This document shows positions 21,536-35,153 of a stretch of DNA of 64,000 bases, piece by piece. Position numbers and translations under genes: made by a program. The stretch covers positions 2,332,501 to 2,396,500 of the forward strand of contig NZ_CP150919.1 of the NCBI RefSeq assembly GCF_039909015.1. Reading direction: 5' to 3'. This stretch comes from Pseudomonas grandcourensis. GTDB lineage: Bacteria; Pseudomonadota; Gammaproteobacteria; Pseudomonadales; Pseudomonadaceae. The notes beneath the pieces are model-generated. The model worked only from the letters and a program-made list of their open reading frames with translations, did no database searches and had not been told where the DNA came from. Each line of letters opens with the position of its first letter. Position 1 is the first letter of the stretch.

Positions 21536-21552
21536 TTGGCACGGATGTCGCT
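21536..21552 (+). promoter_or_regulatory. Sigma-54 (-24/-12) promoter of the ABC importer operon
   Basis: TTGGCACGGATGTCGCT keeps the invariant GG (21538-21539) and GC (21550-21551) with the required ten bases between them. It matches the TTGGCACG-N4-TTGCT consensus except for one base (TCGC for TTGC). Transcription should start near 21563, giving a leader of about 34 bases before the first gene. Confidence 0.75.
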
Positions 21553-21596
21553 TAGTAGCTCCGGTCGCTTGACTCCAATAATAAAAAGGCCGAGCC

Positions 21597-22691
21597 ATGT
21601 CACTCACCCTGGAACACGTCAGCCGCACCGTCGAGGGCCAGACCTGGATCGACGATGCCAACCTGAGTTTTGAACCCGGTTCCTTCAACGTTTTACTGGG
21701 TCGCACCTTGTCTGGCAAAACCAGCCTGATGCGCCTGATGGCCGGTCTGGACAAGCCCGACAGCGGCCGCGTCCTGATGAACGGCGTCGACGTCACCCAA
21801 CGCCCCGTGCGCTTGCGCAATGTGTCGATGGTCTATCAGCAGTTCATCAACTACCCGACCATGACGGTGTTCGACAACATCGCCTCGCCACTGCGTCAGG
21901 CCGGTGTATCCAGCGAAGTGATCCAGAGCAAGGTGCTGGAAACCGCGAAGATGCTGCGCATCGAGAAGTTTCTCAAGCGCTATCCGCTGGAGCTTTCCGG
22001 CGGTCAGCAACAACGTACGGCCATGGCCCGGGCGCTGGTCAAGGATGCCGAACTGATCCTGTTCGATGAGCCGCTGGTCAACCTCGACTACAAGTTGCGC
22101 GAAGAACTGCGCCAGGAAATGCGCGAGTTGTTCAAGGCGCGCCACACCATCGCGATCTACGCCACCACCGAGCCCAACGAGGCCCTGGCCTTGGGCGGCA
22201 CCACCACCATTCTTCACGAAGGCCGGGTGATCCAGAGCGGCCAGTCCGCCTCGGTCTATCACCAGCCGCAAACGGTGCTGGCGGCGGAGCTGTTCTCCGA
22301 GCCGCCGATCAACCTGATGCCGGGGCGCATTGCCGGCAACGAGGTGAGTTTCGCCAACTTCGTGCACTTCCCGCTGAACGTCGATCTGCGCCCGGTGGGC
22401 GAGGGCGAGTTCCGTTTCGGCGTGCGACCCAGCCATATCTCGCTGGTGCCGAGCAACGACGATGACCTCGAATTGGCGGTGACCGTCGAAGTCGCGGAAA
22501 TCAGCGGCTCGGAAACCTTCCTGCACGTGCGCAACGAGCACTTCCTGCTGGTGCTGCACTTGCCGGGTGTCCACGAATACGACGTCGATGCGCCGATCCG
22601 CATCTACATCCCGACCCATAAACTGTTTGTGTTCGATACGCAGGGGCGGCTGGTCCAGGCGCCGGGCCGGCGTGTCACGAGGGTTGCCTGA
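21597..22691 (+). CDS. ABC importer ATP-binding protein 1 (GlpS-like, MalK-type)
   Basis: The 364-residue product has an N-terminal nucleotide-binding domain and a C-terminal TOBE-type regulatory domain (from about residue 240). Walker A GRTLSGKT (35-42), Q-loop Q81, signature LSGGQ (133-137) and Walker B LILFDE (153-158) are present. The switch histidine is replaced: the canonical VTHD reads ATTE, with Thr191 where His is expected. It is first in an operon of two ATPases, two permeases, a small membrane protein and a binding protein, the composition of the glycerol importer glpSTPQUV named in Rhizobium leguminosarum. Glycerol or a related polyol is therefore the leading but unproven substrate. 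Confidence 0.85.
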   Translation: MSLTLEHVSRTVEGQTWIDDANLSFEPGSFNVLLGRTLSGKTSLMRLMAGLDKPDSGRVLMNGVDVTQRPVRLRNVSMVYQQFINYPTMTVFDNIASPLRQAGVSSEVIQSKVLETAKMLRIEKFLKRYPLELSGGQQQRTAMARALVKDAELILFDEPLVNLDYKLREELRQEMRELFKARHTIAIYATTEPNEALALGGTTTILHEGRVIQSGQSASVYHQPQTVLAAELFSEPPINLMPGRIAGNEVSFANFVHFPLNVDLRPVGEGEFRFGVRPSHISLVPSNDDDLELAVTVEVAEISGSETFLHVRNEHFLLVLHLPGVHEYDVDAPIRIYIPTHKLFVFDTQGRLVQAPGRRVTRVA

Positions 22692-23802
22692 TGGCCGAAA
22701 TCCGTTTGCAGAACCTCGCCCACAGCTACACCAAGACCCCGGCGGGACCGGAGGACTACGCGATCCGCGAAATGGACCACATCTGGGAGCAGGGCGGCGC
22801 CTATGCCTTGCTCGGTCCGTCGGGCTGCGGCAAATCAACCTTGCTCAACATCATTTCCGGGCTGCTCAGCCCGTCCCAGGGCCATGTGCTGTTCGACGGT
22901 AAAGCGGTCAACAACCTGACCCCGGAAAAGCGCAACATCGCCCAGGTTTTCCAGTTCCCGGTGGTCTACGACACCATGACGGTGTTCGACAACCTGGCCT
23001 TCCCGCTGCGCAATCAGGGCATGGCCGAAGCCAGGGTCCATAGCAAGGTGCAGGAAATCGCCGAGGTCCTCGACCTGCAGAACCTGCTGAGCAAAAAGGC
23101 GCGCAACCTTACCGCCGACGAAAAACAAAAAGTCTCCATGGGCCGCGGGCTGGTGCGCGATGACGTGTCGGCGATCCTGTTCGACGAGCCACTGACGGTG
23201 ATCGACCCGCACCTGAAGTGGAAACTGCGGCGCAAGCTCAAGCAGATCCACGAACAGTTCAACATCACCATGGTCTACGTCACCCACGATCAGCTGGAGG
23301 CCTCGACCTTCGCCGACAAGATTGCGGTGATGTACGGCGGGCAGATCGTGCAGTTCGGCACGCCAAGGGAATTGTTCGAGCGCCCGAGCCACACCTTTGT
23401 CGGCTACTTCATTGGCAGCCCCGGGATGAACCTGATTGAGGTGCAGCCGCAACCGGGCGGTGTCGGTTTCGCCTCGACTCATCTGCCGCTGTCGGAGGCG
23501 ATGCAGCAGCGTATTGCTGAGTCGGAGTGGAAAACCCTGAAGGTCGGCATTCGTCCGGAGTTCGTCCATGTGTGGGACGAGGCCTTTGATGAGGCGCTGC
23601 GGGCAAAGGTCGTACACGTCGAAGACCTGGGCACCTACAAGATCATGAGCCTCGACCTCCATGGCGCGCCGCTGAAAGTGCGCCTGGCCGAAGACAAACC
23701 GGTGCCGCAAGGCACGGCCTACATCAGTTTTCCGGCGCAGTGGCTGATGGTCTACGCCGATGAATTCCTCCTGGAAGCCCAAGCCAGCATTGAGGTGCAG
23801 CC

Positions 23803-23806
<4 letters not shown>
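22691..23806 (+). CDS. ABC importer ATP-binding protein 2 (GlpT-like, MalK-type)
   Basis: The 371-residue product is a second MalK-type ATPase with a C-terminal TOBE region. Walker A GPSGCGKS (42-49), Q-loop in VFQFPVVYD, Walker B AILFDE (161-166) and the switch histidine H199 (VTHDQLEA) are intact. The ABC signature is degenerate: LTADEKQK begins at residue 140 in place of LSGGQ. The start overlaps the previous stop by one base (TGATG). The motif losses are complementary to those of the first ATPase, pointing to an obligate heterodimer with one good ATP site. This GlpT-like name is unrelated to the glycerol-3-phosphate antiporter GlpT. Confidence 0.85.
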
Positions 23807-24669
<863 letters not shown>

Positions 24670-24676
24670 GGCCATC

Positions 24677-25477
<801 letters not shown>

Positions 25478-25487
25478 GGAACTGATG

Positions 25488-25760
25488 ATGGAATGGATGA
25501 GCTGGACCGTCCCCACGGCGGCATTTTTTGGTGTCATCGGCTTGATCCTGGTGGGCATGACCACCTGGGAATTGCGTTCGCCGAGCGTGCTTCGGCGAGG
25601 TTTTCTACCGATTGCCACCACCCGTGGCGATCGGTTGTTCATCGGTCTTCTCGGCAGCGCCTACCTGCATTTGCTGGTAATCGGCGTCACCGACTGGAGC
25701 ATCTGGGTCGCCTTCGCGATGTCCCTGGTGTGGCTGTTGGCTGTGATGCGTTGGGGCTAG
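25488..25760 (+). CDS. Small membrane protein of the importer operon (DUF2160, GlpU-like)
   Basis: The 90-residue product has three hydrophobic segments (PTAAFFGVIGLILVGMTTW, FIGLLGSAYLHLLVIGV and WIWVAFAMSLVWLLAV-like). It belongs to the DUF2160 family, which occurs almost only inside this type of ABC operon. In rhizobia the gene is called glpU; its role is unknown. GAGGA seven bases ahead of ATG 25488 decides the start; an ATG one codon earlier would sit too close to it. Confidence 0.8.
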   Translation: MEWMSWTVPTAAFFGVIGLILVGMTTWELRSPSVLRRGFLPIATTRGDRLFIGLLGSAYLHLLVIGVTDWSIWVAFAMSLVWLLAVMRWG

Positions 25761-25807
25761 TCGAATCGCTCGGCAATGTTGCTCCGAAACTCAATAAGGA
25801 GGTCTCT

Positions 25808-27550
<1,743 letters not shown>

Positions 27551-27572
27551 CTTGGTTGGATTGTGAAAGGCG

Positions 27573-27600
27573 AACGGCACCGGAAGGTGCCGTTTTTTGT
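27573..27600 (+). terminator. Terminator of the ABC importer operon
   Basis: AACGGCACC-GGAA-GGTGCCGTT is followed by a T run 23 bases after the last stop codon. Confidence 0.9.
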
Positions 27601-27618
27601 TGGTGTCTGTTCCACCGT

Positions 27619-27710
27619 CATCGCGAGCAAGCTCGCTCCCACAGTTGATCCATGGCATTCACAAATTTTGTGTTCACAGAGGACCCTCTGTAGGAGCTGC
27701 CCGCGAAGAG
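27619..27710. repeat. REP element with a degenerate partner
   Basis: A clean REP copy (CATCGCGAGCAAGCTCGCTCCCACAG, 27618-27643) is followed about 45 bases later by a decayed copy (CTGTAGGAGCTGCCCGCGAAGAGG). They fill part of the 320-base gap between the convergent importer and nuo operons. The remainder of that gap shows only the two terminators. Confidence 0.65.
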
Positions 27711-27815
27711 GCCATCCCGGCCACTACAAAACTTTGTCTGAGCAAATACTAGAGGATCAATTTTTGCGAAAGCGGGTAGGGCAACTGCAATCTTTTGAGG
27801 TGAACCCCCATATGC

Positions 27816-27845
27816 AAAAACGGCACCCGAAGGTGCCGTTTCTGT
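27816..27845 (-). terminator. Terminator of the nuo operon
   Basis: Read on the minus strand, AACGGCACC-TTCG-GGTGCCGTTTTT lies 26 bases after the nuoN stop. Its stem is the same as that of the importer-operon terminator on the opposite strand. Confidence 0.88.
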
Positions 27846-27870
27846 TTACTGCCGAATGTCGCTTAAGCGA

Positions 27871-29334
27871 TCAACCCGCCAGACCCGATTGCTGAACCAG
27901 GTTCAGCAGCGGTTGTGGGTAGACGCCGAGGAAGAACGCGACCAGGGCGATGGCCAGCAGCATCACGCCGCCTGCCTTCTGTTCCCAGTGCAGCTGGGCG
28001 TCTACGCGACGCAGGTTTGGCTCGATCAGGTACAGGGTGACCATGACGCGCAGGTAGTAGAACACGCCGATGGCGCTGCCCAGTACCAGGGAACCGACCA
28101 GCCACCACTGATGGGACTCGACGCCGGTGGCGATGATGTAGAACTTGCCGATGAAGCCCGCGGTCAGCGGGATACCGGCCAGGGACAGCATCATCACGGT
28201 CAGGACGGCGGTCAGGTACGGACGGCGCCAGAACAGGCCGCGGTATTCGTACAGGGCGTCCGCGTCACGGCCTTTGTACGGCGAGGACATCAGGGTGATC
28301 ACGCCGAAAGCACCGAGGCTGGTGATCACGTAGGTGACCAGATACACGCCGATGGCTTCCACGGCCAGACCCTTGCTCGCCACCAGGGCGATCAGCAGGT
28401 AGCCGAAGTGGGCGATGGACGAGTAACCCAGCAGACGCTTGAGGTTGCTTTGGGTCAGTGCCAGCAGGTTACCGAACAGGATCGACGCGATGGCGATGAT
28501 GGTCAGTACGTCGCTCAGGACACCGCTGCTCGCTGCTGGCGAGATCTGGAACAGGCGCACCATCACCGCGAACACGGCCACTTTCGAAGCGGTAGCGAGG
28601 AACGCTGCGACCGGTGCCGGAGCACCCTCGTAAACGTCTGGAGTCCAGAGGTGGAACGGTACCAGCGACAGCTTGAACGCCAGGCCGATCAGCATCATGC
28701 CCAGACCCAGTTGTGCCAGCGAGCTTGGCAGGCCGGTAGCCGCCAGCGCCTGACCGATGCCGACGAAGCTCAGGGAACCCGAGTCTGCGTACAGCAACGC
28801 CATACCGAACAACAGGAACGCGGAGCCTGCAGCCGACAGCACCATGTACTTGATGCCGGCTTCCAGCGAACGCTTGTTGAAGAAGGCATAGGCCACCAGA
28901 CCGTAGACCGGTACCGAGAGCAGTTCCAGGCCGACGAACAACCCGGCCAGGTGCTGCGCGCTGACCAGCACCAGGCCACCGGCGGCGGCCATCAGGATCA
29001 GCAGGTACAGTTCTTCACGGTTGCCCGGGTAACCCGTGCCGCCATCGCCGAGGTAGGCGTGGGCGAGGGTGACACAGGCGAGGGTGGCGACCAGGATCAG
29101 CGCCATGTACAAGCAAGCGAAGCTATCGATTTGCAGCAGTGGGGTCACCGCCAATGGCGCGACCTTCAAGGCTGGCAGGATCGACAGCAACGCCAGGTTC
29201 AGACCTGCCACGGAAATCAGGAAGGTCTGCGAGTGGTTGCGGCGCCAGGCGATCGCCAGCATCACCACGATGATCGTGGCGCTGGTGATCAACAACGGCG
29301 CAAGCGCGATAAAGTGTTGAGTCGTGAATTCCAT
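27871..29334 (-). CDS. nuoN: NADH-quinone oxidoreductase subunit N
   Basis: The 487-residue product is one of the three Mrp-antiporter-like proton-pumping subunits of complex I, with about 14 membrane helices. It contains the family half-channel core ([17 protein letters not shown] with its helix-breaking region) and the conserved [17 protein letters not shown] segment. It is the last gene of the operon. I start at MEFTTQHF (ATG 29334) rather than further upstream inside nuoM. Confidence 0.97.
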   Translation of the reverse strand: MEFTTQHFIALAPLLITSATIIVVMLAIAWRRNHSQTFLISVAGLNLALLSILPALKVAPLAVTPLLQIDSFACLYMALILVATLACVTLAHAYLGDGGTGYPGNREELYLLILMAAAGGLVLVSAQHLAGLFVGLELLSVPVYGLVAYAFFNKRSLEAGIKYMVLSAAGSAFLLFGMALLYADSGSLSFVGIGQALAATGLPSSLAQLGLGMMLIGLAFKLSLVPFHLWTPDVYEGAPAPVAAFLATASKVAVFAVMVRLFQISPAASSGVLSDVLTIIAIASILFGNLLALTQSNLKRLLGYSSIAHFGYLLIALVASKGLAVEAIGVYLVTYVITSLGAFGVITLMSSPYKGRDADALYEYRGLFWRRPYLTAVLTVMMLSLAGIPLTAGFIGKFYIIATGVESHQWWLVGSLVLGSAIGVFYYLRVMVTLYLIEPNLRRVDAQLHWEQKAGGVMLLAIALVAFFLGVYPQPLLNLVQQSGLAG

Positions 29335-29341
29335 AGCGCTC

Positions 29342-30874
29342 TTACCGGGCCGAAGCGAGTTGAGTGAAGGCGGTGCCGAGCCACTGCTGCACGCCATGCA
29401 TTGTCGCGGCAGAGGTATCGAGGAACGGTTGTGGGTACACGCCGATGTAAATCAGCAGTGCGGCCAGACCGACCACCATGATCATTTCGCGACCGTCCAT
29501 GCCATGCAGTACCGCATCCGATTTGGCCGGACCGAAGTACGCACGGTGGATCATGATCAGCGAGTAGACCGAACCGAACACCAGACCGGACGTGGCGATG
29601 ATGGTGACCCATGGGGCGATCGGGAAGGTGCCGATCAGGATCAGGAACTCACCGACGAAGTTACCGGTACCCGGCAGGCCCAGGGACGCCGCTGCGAAGA
29701 ACAGGCTGAGGGCCGGCAGGTAGGCGATCTTCGACCACAGGCCACCCATTTCACGCATGTCGCGGGTGTGGGTGCGTTCGTACAACTGGCCACTCAGGAT
29801 AAAGAGTGCCGCGGCCGACAGACCGTGGGCCAGCATCTGCATCACCGCGCCCTGCAGCGCCAGTTGGCTGCCGGAGTAGATGCCGATCAGTACGAAGCCC
29901 ATGTGGGAAACGGACGAGAAGGCAATCAGACGCTTGATGTCGGTTTGCGCGAACGCCAGGAACGCACCGTAGAAGATCCCGATCAGACCCAGGGCCATTG
30001 CAAACGGCGCGAACTCGGCCGAGGCATTCGGGAACAGCGGCAGGGCGAAACGCAGCAGGCCGTAGGCCGCGGTCTTCAGCAAGATACCGGCGAGGTCGAC
30101 GGAACCTGCGGTCGGCGCCTGGGCGTGAGCGTCAGGCAACCAGGAGTGGAAAGGCACGACCGGCAGCTTGACCGCGAAGGCGATGAAGAAGCCGAGCATC
30201 AGGATGTACTCGGTGGTCATCGACATCTTGGTCTTCAACAGGTCGGCGTAGTTGAAGGTAATCACGCCGGTGTCGTTGAAGTTGACCAGTACCAGGCCCA
30301 GGATCGCCACCAGCATGATCAGGCCGGAAGCCTGAGTGAAGATGAAGAACTTGGTCGCCGCGTAGATCCGGGTTTTCTTGCCGTCCGAAGAACTGTGACC
30401 CCAGAGCGCGATGAGGAAGTACATCGGCACCAGCATCATTTCCCAGAAGAAGAAGAACATGAACAGGTCGAGGGCGAGGAACACGCCGACGACACCGCCC
30501 AGGATCCACATCAGGTTCAGGTGGAAGAAGCCCACATGACGCTGGATCTCTTTCCACGAGCAGAGTACCGAGAGCACACCCAGCAGACCGGTCAGCATGA
30601 TCATCAACAGCGACAGGCCGTCGAGGGCCAGGTGCACGTTGATGCCGAAGCGCTGGATCCAGACGTGCTTGAACTCAAGCGCCCAGGTCGGGTCGGCGCC
30701 AGGCGCCGGGGCAAATGAATAGTCACCGTTGGCCCACAGCCAGAGGCCGAGGGAGAGCAGCAGGGACATGGTGATCAGCGCAATCCAGCGGGGGAGGGTG
30801 GCGCCGAAGCGCTCACCCATCCAGCACAGCAGGCCGCCGATGAAGGGAATCAGGATTAGCCAAGGCAGAATCAT
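29342..30874 (-). CDS. nuoM: NADH-quinone oxidoreductase subunit M
   Basis: The 510-residue antiporter-like subunit of complex I carries the conserved membrane Glu in [21 protein letters not shown] and the [30 protein letters not shown] signature of the NuoL/M/N family. About 14 helices. It lies between nuoL (39 bases upstream) and nuoN (7 bases downstream). Confidence 0.97.
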   Translation of the reverse strand: MILPWLILIPFIGGLLCWMGERFGATLPRWIALITMSLLLSLGLWLWANGDYSFAPAPGADPTWALEFKHVWIQRFGINVHLALDGLSLLMIMLTGLLGVLSVLCSWKEIQRHVGFFHLNLMWILGGVVGVFLALDLFMFFFFWEMMLVPMYFLIALWGHSSSDGKKTRIYAATKFFIFTQASGLIMLVAILGLVLVNFNDTGVITFNYADLLKTKMSMTTEYILMLGFFIAFAVKLPVVPFHSWLPDAHAQAPTAGSVDLAGILLKTAAYGLLRFALPLFPNASAEFAPFAMALGLIGIFYGAFLAFAQTDIKRLIAFSSVSHMGFVLIGIYSGSQLALQGAVMQMLAHGLSAAALFILSGQLYERTHTRDMREMGGLWSKIAYLPALSLFFAAASLGLPGTGNFVGEFLILIGTFPIAPWVTIIATSGLVFGSVYSLIMIHRAYFGPAKSDAVLHGMDGREMIMVVGLAALLIYIGVYPQPFLDTSAATMHGVQQWLGTAFTQLASAR

Positions 30875-30913
30875 GACGGGTTCGTTTCCTTTCGCAAATT
30901 CGCAAGGTTCATA

Positions 30914-32767
30914 TCAGACCGCTACCAGCACGACGGCGCCGATTACCAGCACGGCACCAGCAGCCATCGAGGCGGCGTACCAACGCAGTTGACCGGTCTC
31001 GGTACGGCTCAGGGCGGTGTGACCGCCTTTGGCCATGCGCGGGATCAGACCGATGGTCTGGTCGAGCGGGTCTTTGCGCAGGATGTGGCTGATCGCCAGG
31101 TACGGCTTGACGAACAGTTTGTCGTAGATCCAGTCGAAGCCCCAGGCGGCGAACCACCAGGCCGAGAGGAAACGGCCGATGCCGCTGTTGGCGACGGCGG
31201 TGACGAAGCGACGCTTGCCGAGGAACAGCAGGGCAGCCAGCAGGATACCGGCCAGGGCGATGGCGCCCGAGGCGATTTCCAGGCTGTGCTTGGCTTCGCC
31301 GCCGGCATGGCCGACGCTCTCCGGCAGCACGCCGTGCAGCGGCGGAACGATCATCGCGCCGATGGCGGTGGACAATACGATCAGCACCGACAGTGGCAGC
31401 CAGTGGGCAATGCCATGACCGGCGTGGGCTTCGGTCTTCGCTTCACCGTGGAACGCGATGAAGATCAGGCGGAAGGTGTACAGCGAAGTCATGAACGCGC
31501 CGACCAGACCTGCGTAGAGCAGACCGTCGTTGCCGCTGGCGAACGCTTCCCAGAGGATTTCGTCCTTGGAGTAGAAGCCTGCGGTGACCAGAGGCAGGGC
31601 CGCCAGGGCCGCGCCGCCGACGATGAAGCTGGCGTAGGCCAGTGGCAGTTTCTTCCACAGACCGCCCATCTTGAAGATGTTCTGCTCGTGGTGGCAGGCA
31701 ACGATCACCGCACCGGAAGCAAGGAACAACAGGGCCTTGAAGAAGGCGTGGGTCATCAGGTGGAAGATCGCGCCGTCCCAGGCGCCGACGCCCAGGGCCA
31801 GGAACATGTAGCCGATCTGGCTCATGGTCGAGTAGGCGAGGATTCGCTTGATGTCGGTCTGGACCAGGGCTGCGAAGCCTGCGAGAACCAGGGTCACGCC
31901 ACCGACGATGCCGACAAGGTGCAGGATTTCCGGCGCCAGGGTGAACAGGCCGTGGGTACGGGCGATCAGGTAGACGCCCGCGGTCACCATGGTCGCGGCG
32001 TGGATCAGTGCCGAAACCGGAGTCGGGCCGGCCATCGCATCCGCCAGCCAGGTTTGCAGCGGCAGTTGCGCGGATTTACCGACAGCGCCGCCCAGCAGCA
32101 TCAGGGTGGCCATGACCATCCAGAAGTCGCCGGACTGGAATTTCTGCGGAGCCAGCACCAGCAGTTCCTGAACGTTCAGCGTGCCCAGCTGGGCAAACAG
32201 AATGAACAGGCCGATGGCCATGAACACGTCACCGATACGGGTCACGATGAAGGCCTTGAGTGCGGCGTTACCGTTGTTGCGGTTGCTGTAGTAGAAACCG
32301 ATCAACAGGTACGAGCACAGGCCCACGCCTTCCCAGCCGAAGTACAGGAACAACAGGTTATCGCCCAGCACCAGGAACAGCATGCTGGCGATAAACAGGT
32401 TGGTGTAGGCGAAGAAACGCGAGTAGCCGTCTTCACCGCGCATGTACCAGGACGCGAACAGGTGGATCAGGAAGCCAACGCCAACCACTACACCGAGCAT
32501 GGTCAGCGACAGGCCGTCCAGGTACAGGGCGAAGTTCGGGGTGAAGCCTTCCACCGCCATCCACTGCCACAACACCAGGGTGTAGTGGCCGCCTTCCGGC
32601 GGAGCGACGTTGAATTGCCAGATCACGTAGGCGGTAACGATCGCCGACAGACCGATGGAGCCGACGCCGATCAGCGCGGCCAGGTTTTCCGAAATGCGGC
32701 CGCGTGAGAACGACAGCAGCAGGAAACCAATGAGAGGGAATACGAAAGTCAGAAAGAGTAGGTTCAT
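30914..32767 (-). CDS. nuoL: NADH-quinone oxidoreductase subunit L
   Basis: The 617-residue product is the distal antiporter-like subunit, with the [25 protein letters not shown] motif holding the essential Glu, [30 protein letters not shown], and the C-terminal extension that forms the long lateral helix along the membrane arm. Its ATG overlaps the nuoK stop (ATGA). Confidence 0.97.
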   Translation of the reverse strand: MNLLFLTFVFPLIGFLLLSFSRGRISENLAALIGVGSIGLSAIVTAYVIWQFNVAPPEGGHYTLVLWQWMAVEGFTPNFALYLDGLSLTMLGVVVGVGFLIHLFASWYMRGEDGYSRFFAYTNLFIASMLFLVLGDNLLFLYFGWEGVGLCSYLLIGFYYSNRNNGNAALKAFIVTRIGDVFMAIGLFILFAQLGTLNVQELLVLAPQKFQSGDFWMVMATLMLLGGAVGKSAQLPLQTWLADAMAGPTPVSALIHAATMVTAGVYLIARTHGLFTLAPEILHLVGIVGGVTLVLAGFAALVQTDIKRILAYSTMSQIGYMFLALGVGAWDGAIFHLMTHAFFKALLFLASGAVIVACHHEQNIFKMGGLWKKLPLAYASFIVGGAALAALPLVTAGFYSKDEILWEAFASGNDGLLYAGLVGAFMTSLYTFRLIFIAFHGEAKTEAHAGHGIAHWLPLSVLIVLSTAIGAMIVPPLHGVLPESVGHAGGEAKHSLEIASGAIALAGILLAALLFLGKRRFVTAVANSGIGRFLSAWWFAAWGFDWIYDKLFVKPYLAISHILRKDPLDQTIGLIPRMAKGGHTALSRTETGQLRWYAASMAAGAVLVIGAVVLVAV

Positions 32768-33072
32768 CCGCGCATCTCACTGGCAGCGTCGATATCGAGC
32801 GTGTGGAAGCGGCGATACAGTTGCAGCAGGATCGCCAGGCCAATACTGGCCTCGGCGGCTGCCAGGCTGATCACCAGGATGAACATGATCTGTCCATCCG
32901 GCTGCGCCCAGCGGCTACCGGCAACGATGAACGCCAGCGCGGAGGCATTCATCATGACCTCCAGGCTCATCAGCACGAAAAGGATGTTGCGGCGGACCAT
33001 CAGGCCGACCAGACCGAGGCAGAACAGGATGCCGGCGACCGCCAGACCATGCTCCATGGGGATAGCAGGCAT
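32764..33072 (-). CDS. nuoK: NADH-quinone oxidoreductase subunit K
   Basis: The 102-residue product has three membrane helices with the two conserved buried glutamates (in [11 protein letters not shown] and [18 protein letters not shown]), part of the proton path next to NuoN. The start at ATG 33072 is chosen because AAGGAG lies eight bases ahead and the length is then 102. An ATG two codons upstream (33078, overlapping the nuoJ stop) is the alternative. Confidence 0.95.
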   Translation of the reverse strand: MPAIPMEHGLAVAGILFCLGLVGLMVRRNILFVLMSLEVMMNASALAFIVAGSRWAQPDGQIMFILVISLAAAEASIGLAILLQLYRRFHTLDIDAASEMRG

Positions 33073-33074
33073 CG

Positions 33075-33578
33075 TCATTGCTCCTTGGCTTCGTTGCGGC
33101 CCAAGTGGAACGCCGTGACGGCTGCGGCGAGCAGCAGCATCGAGGCGAGTTCGACCACCAGCAGGTAAGGACCGAACAGGCTGATGCCCACGGCCTTGGC
33201 GTCTACGGTGGTGTGGCCGATGGCTTCACCGGTCTGGTGGGAGAACAGCACGTACAGCAGTTCCACCAGCAGCAAGGCTGCGAGGAGGACCGGGCCGCCC
33301 CAGATACCGGGCTTGAGCCAGGCGCGCTCTTGCTGAACCGAGGCCGGGCCCAGGTTCAGCATCATCACCACGAACACGAACAGCACCATGATGGCGCCAG
33401 CGTAGGCGATCACTTCCAGAACACCGGCAAACGGTGCGCCGAGGGCGAAGAACGTCATGGCCACGGCGATCAGCGAAATGATCAGGTAGAGCAGGGCGTG
33501 CACAGGGTTGGTGTTGGTGATCACGCGAAGCGTGGACACCACAGCGATACCCGATGCGAAATAGAAAGCGAATTCCAT
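33075..33578 (-). CDS. nuoJ: NADH-quinone oxidoreductase subunit J
   Basis: The 167-residue membrane subunit begins [32 protein letters not shown] and has five predicted helices, including the helix with the pi-bulge region ([24 protein letters not shown]) that links quinone reduction to pumping. It lies between nuoI and nuoK with spacings of 9 and 2 bases. Confidence 0.96.
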   Translation of the reverse strand: MEFAFYFASGIAVVSTLRVITNTNPVHALLYLIISLIAVAMTFFALGAPFAGVLEVIAYAGAIMVLFVFVVMMLNLGPASVQQERAWLKPGIWGGPVLLAALLLVELLYVLFSHQTGEAIGHTTVDAKAVGISLFGPYLLVVELASMLLLAAAVTAFHLGRNEAKEQ

Positions 33579-33587
33579 CTTTCTTCC

Positions 33588-34133
33588 TTAAGGCAGCAAG
33601 CTCTTCACGTTGATCGGCTGGGCTTCATTCTGCGCGGAGCCTTTCGGCTTACCGGCAATCGCCATACCTGCAACACGATAGAAGTTGTAATCAGGGTTTT
33701 TGCCGGGGCCGGAGATCAGCAGATCTTCTTTCTCGTAAACCAGGTCCTGACGTTTGAACTCGGCCATTTCGAAATCCGGCGTCAGCTGGATCGCGGTGGT
33801 CGGGCAGGCTTCCTCGCAGAGGCCGCAAAAGATGCAGCGCGAGAAGTTGATGCGGAAGAAGTCCGGGTACCAGCGACCGTCTTCGGTTTCAGCTTTCTGC
33901 AGCGAGATGCAACCGACCGGGCACGCCACGGCGCACAGGTTGCAGGCTACACAACGCTCTTCACCGTCGGGGTCGCGGGTCAGGACGATACGTCCACGGT
34001 AGCGCGGCGGCAGGTAGACCGGTTCTTCCGGGTACTGCAGCGTGTCGCGCTTGCGGAAGGCGTGGCTGAAGATCATCACCAGGCTGCGAAGCTGGGTGTA
34101 GAAGCCATGCACAATGTCAAAAATGTACTTCAT
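33588..34133 (-). CDS. nuoI: NADH-quinone oxidoreductase subunit I (two [4Fe-4S] clusters)
   Basis: The 181-residue product is an 8Fe ferredoxin subunit carrying clusters N6a and N6b. The ligands are C61, C64, C67, C71 and C100, C103, C106, C110, each set ending in CP as in ferredoxins. It passes electrons from the peripheral arm to NuoB. The N-terminal amphipathic helix lies on the membrane. Confidence 0.97.
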   Translation of the reverse strand: MKYIFDIVHGFYTQLRSLVMIFSHAFRKRDTLQYPEEPVYLPPRYRGRIVLTRDPDGEERCVACNLCAVACPVGCISLQKAETEDGRWYPDFFRINFSRCIFCGLCEEACPTTAIQLTPDFEMAEFKRQDLVYEKEDLLISGPGKNPDYNFYRVAGMAIAGKPKGSAQNEAQPINVKSLLP

Positions 34134-34145
34134 GATTCTCTATCC

Positions 34146-35153
34146 TCACTGAGCCGCGACGGCGGGCGTGTTGAGCAACACGATCGCAGCGGTCACCAGC
34201 ATGTTGACGAGGGTCAGCGGCAAGCAGAACTTCCAGCTGAAATCCATCACTTGGTCATACCGTGGGCGCGGAATCGAGGCGCGCAGCAGGATGAAGAACA
34301 TGATGAAGAACGCGGTTTTCAAAGCGAACCAGATGAACGGGATCTGCGGCAGAATGCCGAACGGACCGTGCCAGCCACCGAAGAACAAGGTCACCAGCAG
34401 CGCCGAGATCAGCACGATGCCGATGTACTCGCCGACGAAGAACATGCCCCATTTCATGCCGGCGTATTCAATGTGGTAACCGTCGGCCAGTTCCTGCTCC
34501 GCTTCCGGCTGGTCGAACGGGTGACGGTGAGTCACGGCGACGCCAGCGATGAAGAAGGTCAGGAAACCGAAGATCTGCGGAATGACGAACCACAGGTTCT
34601 GCGCTTGGTATTCAACGATATCGCGCATGTTGAACGAGCCAACCTGGATCACGATACCCATCAGCGACAGGCCCATGAACACTTCGTACGATACGGTTTG
34701 CGCCGAGGCCCGCAAGCTACCCAGCAGGGCGAACTTGTTGTTGCTCGACCAGCCGGCGAACAGCACCGCGTAGACCGACAGGCCAGCCATGGCGAAGAAG
34801 AACAGGATGCCGATGTTGATGTCCGCGACACCCCAGGTCGGGGTGATCGGGATGATTGCGAAGGCAATCAGCAAGGCGCTCATGGCCACGACCGGCGCCA
34901 AAGTGAAGATCACTTTGTCGGCGAACGGCGGAGTCCAGTCTTCCTTGAAGAACATCTTGATCATGTCGGCCGCGATCTGGAACGCGCCGAACGGACCGAC
35001 TCGGTTCGGACCGTAACGGTCCTGCCAGAGGGCGAGCAGACGACGTTCGACCCAGCTGAGCAGGGCGCCACAGACCACCACGGCGAGCAGAATCACCACG
35101 GCCTTGAGGACCGCGATGATGATGTCGATCACTTCAGGAGTGAACAAGGTCAT
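34146..35153 (-). CDS. nuoH: NADH-quinone oxidoreductase subunit H
   Basis: The 335-residue product has eight membrane helices and forms the quinone-chamber heel of complex I. Typical conserved stretches are [43 protein letters not shown] (with buried carboxylates) and [13 protein letters not shown]. Its ATG overlaps the nuoG stop by four bases. Confidence 0.97.
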   Translation of the reverse strand: MTLFTPEVIDIIIAVLKAVVILLAVVVCGALLSWVERRLLALWQDRYGPNRVGPFGAFQIAADMIKMFFKEDWTPPFADKVIFTLAPVVAMSALLIAFAIIPITPTWGVADINIGILFFFAMAGLSVYAVLFAGWSSNNKFALLGSLRASAQTVSYEVFMGLSLMGIVIQVGSFNMRDIVEYQAQNLWFVIPQIFGFLTFFIAGVAVTHRHPFDQPEAEQELADGYHIEYAGMKWGMFFVGEYIGIVLISALLVTLFFGGWHGPFGILPQIPFIWFALKTAFFIMFFILLRASIPRPRYDQVMDFSWKFCLPLTLVNMLVTAAIVLLNTPAVAAQ

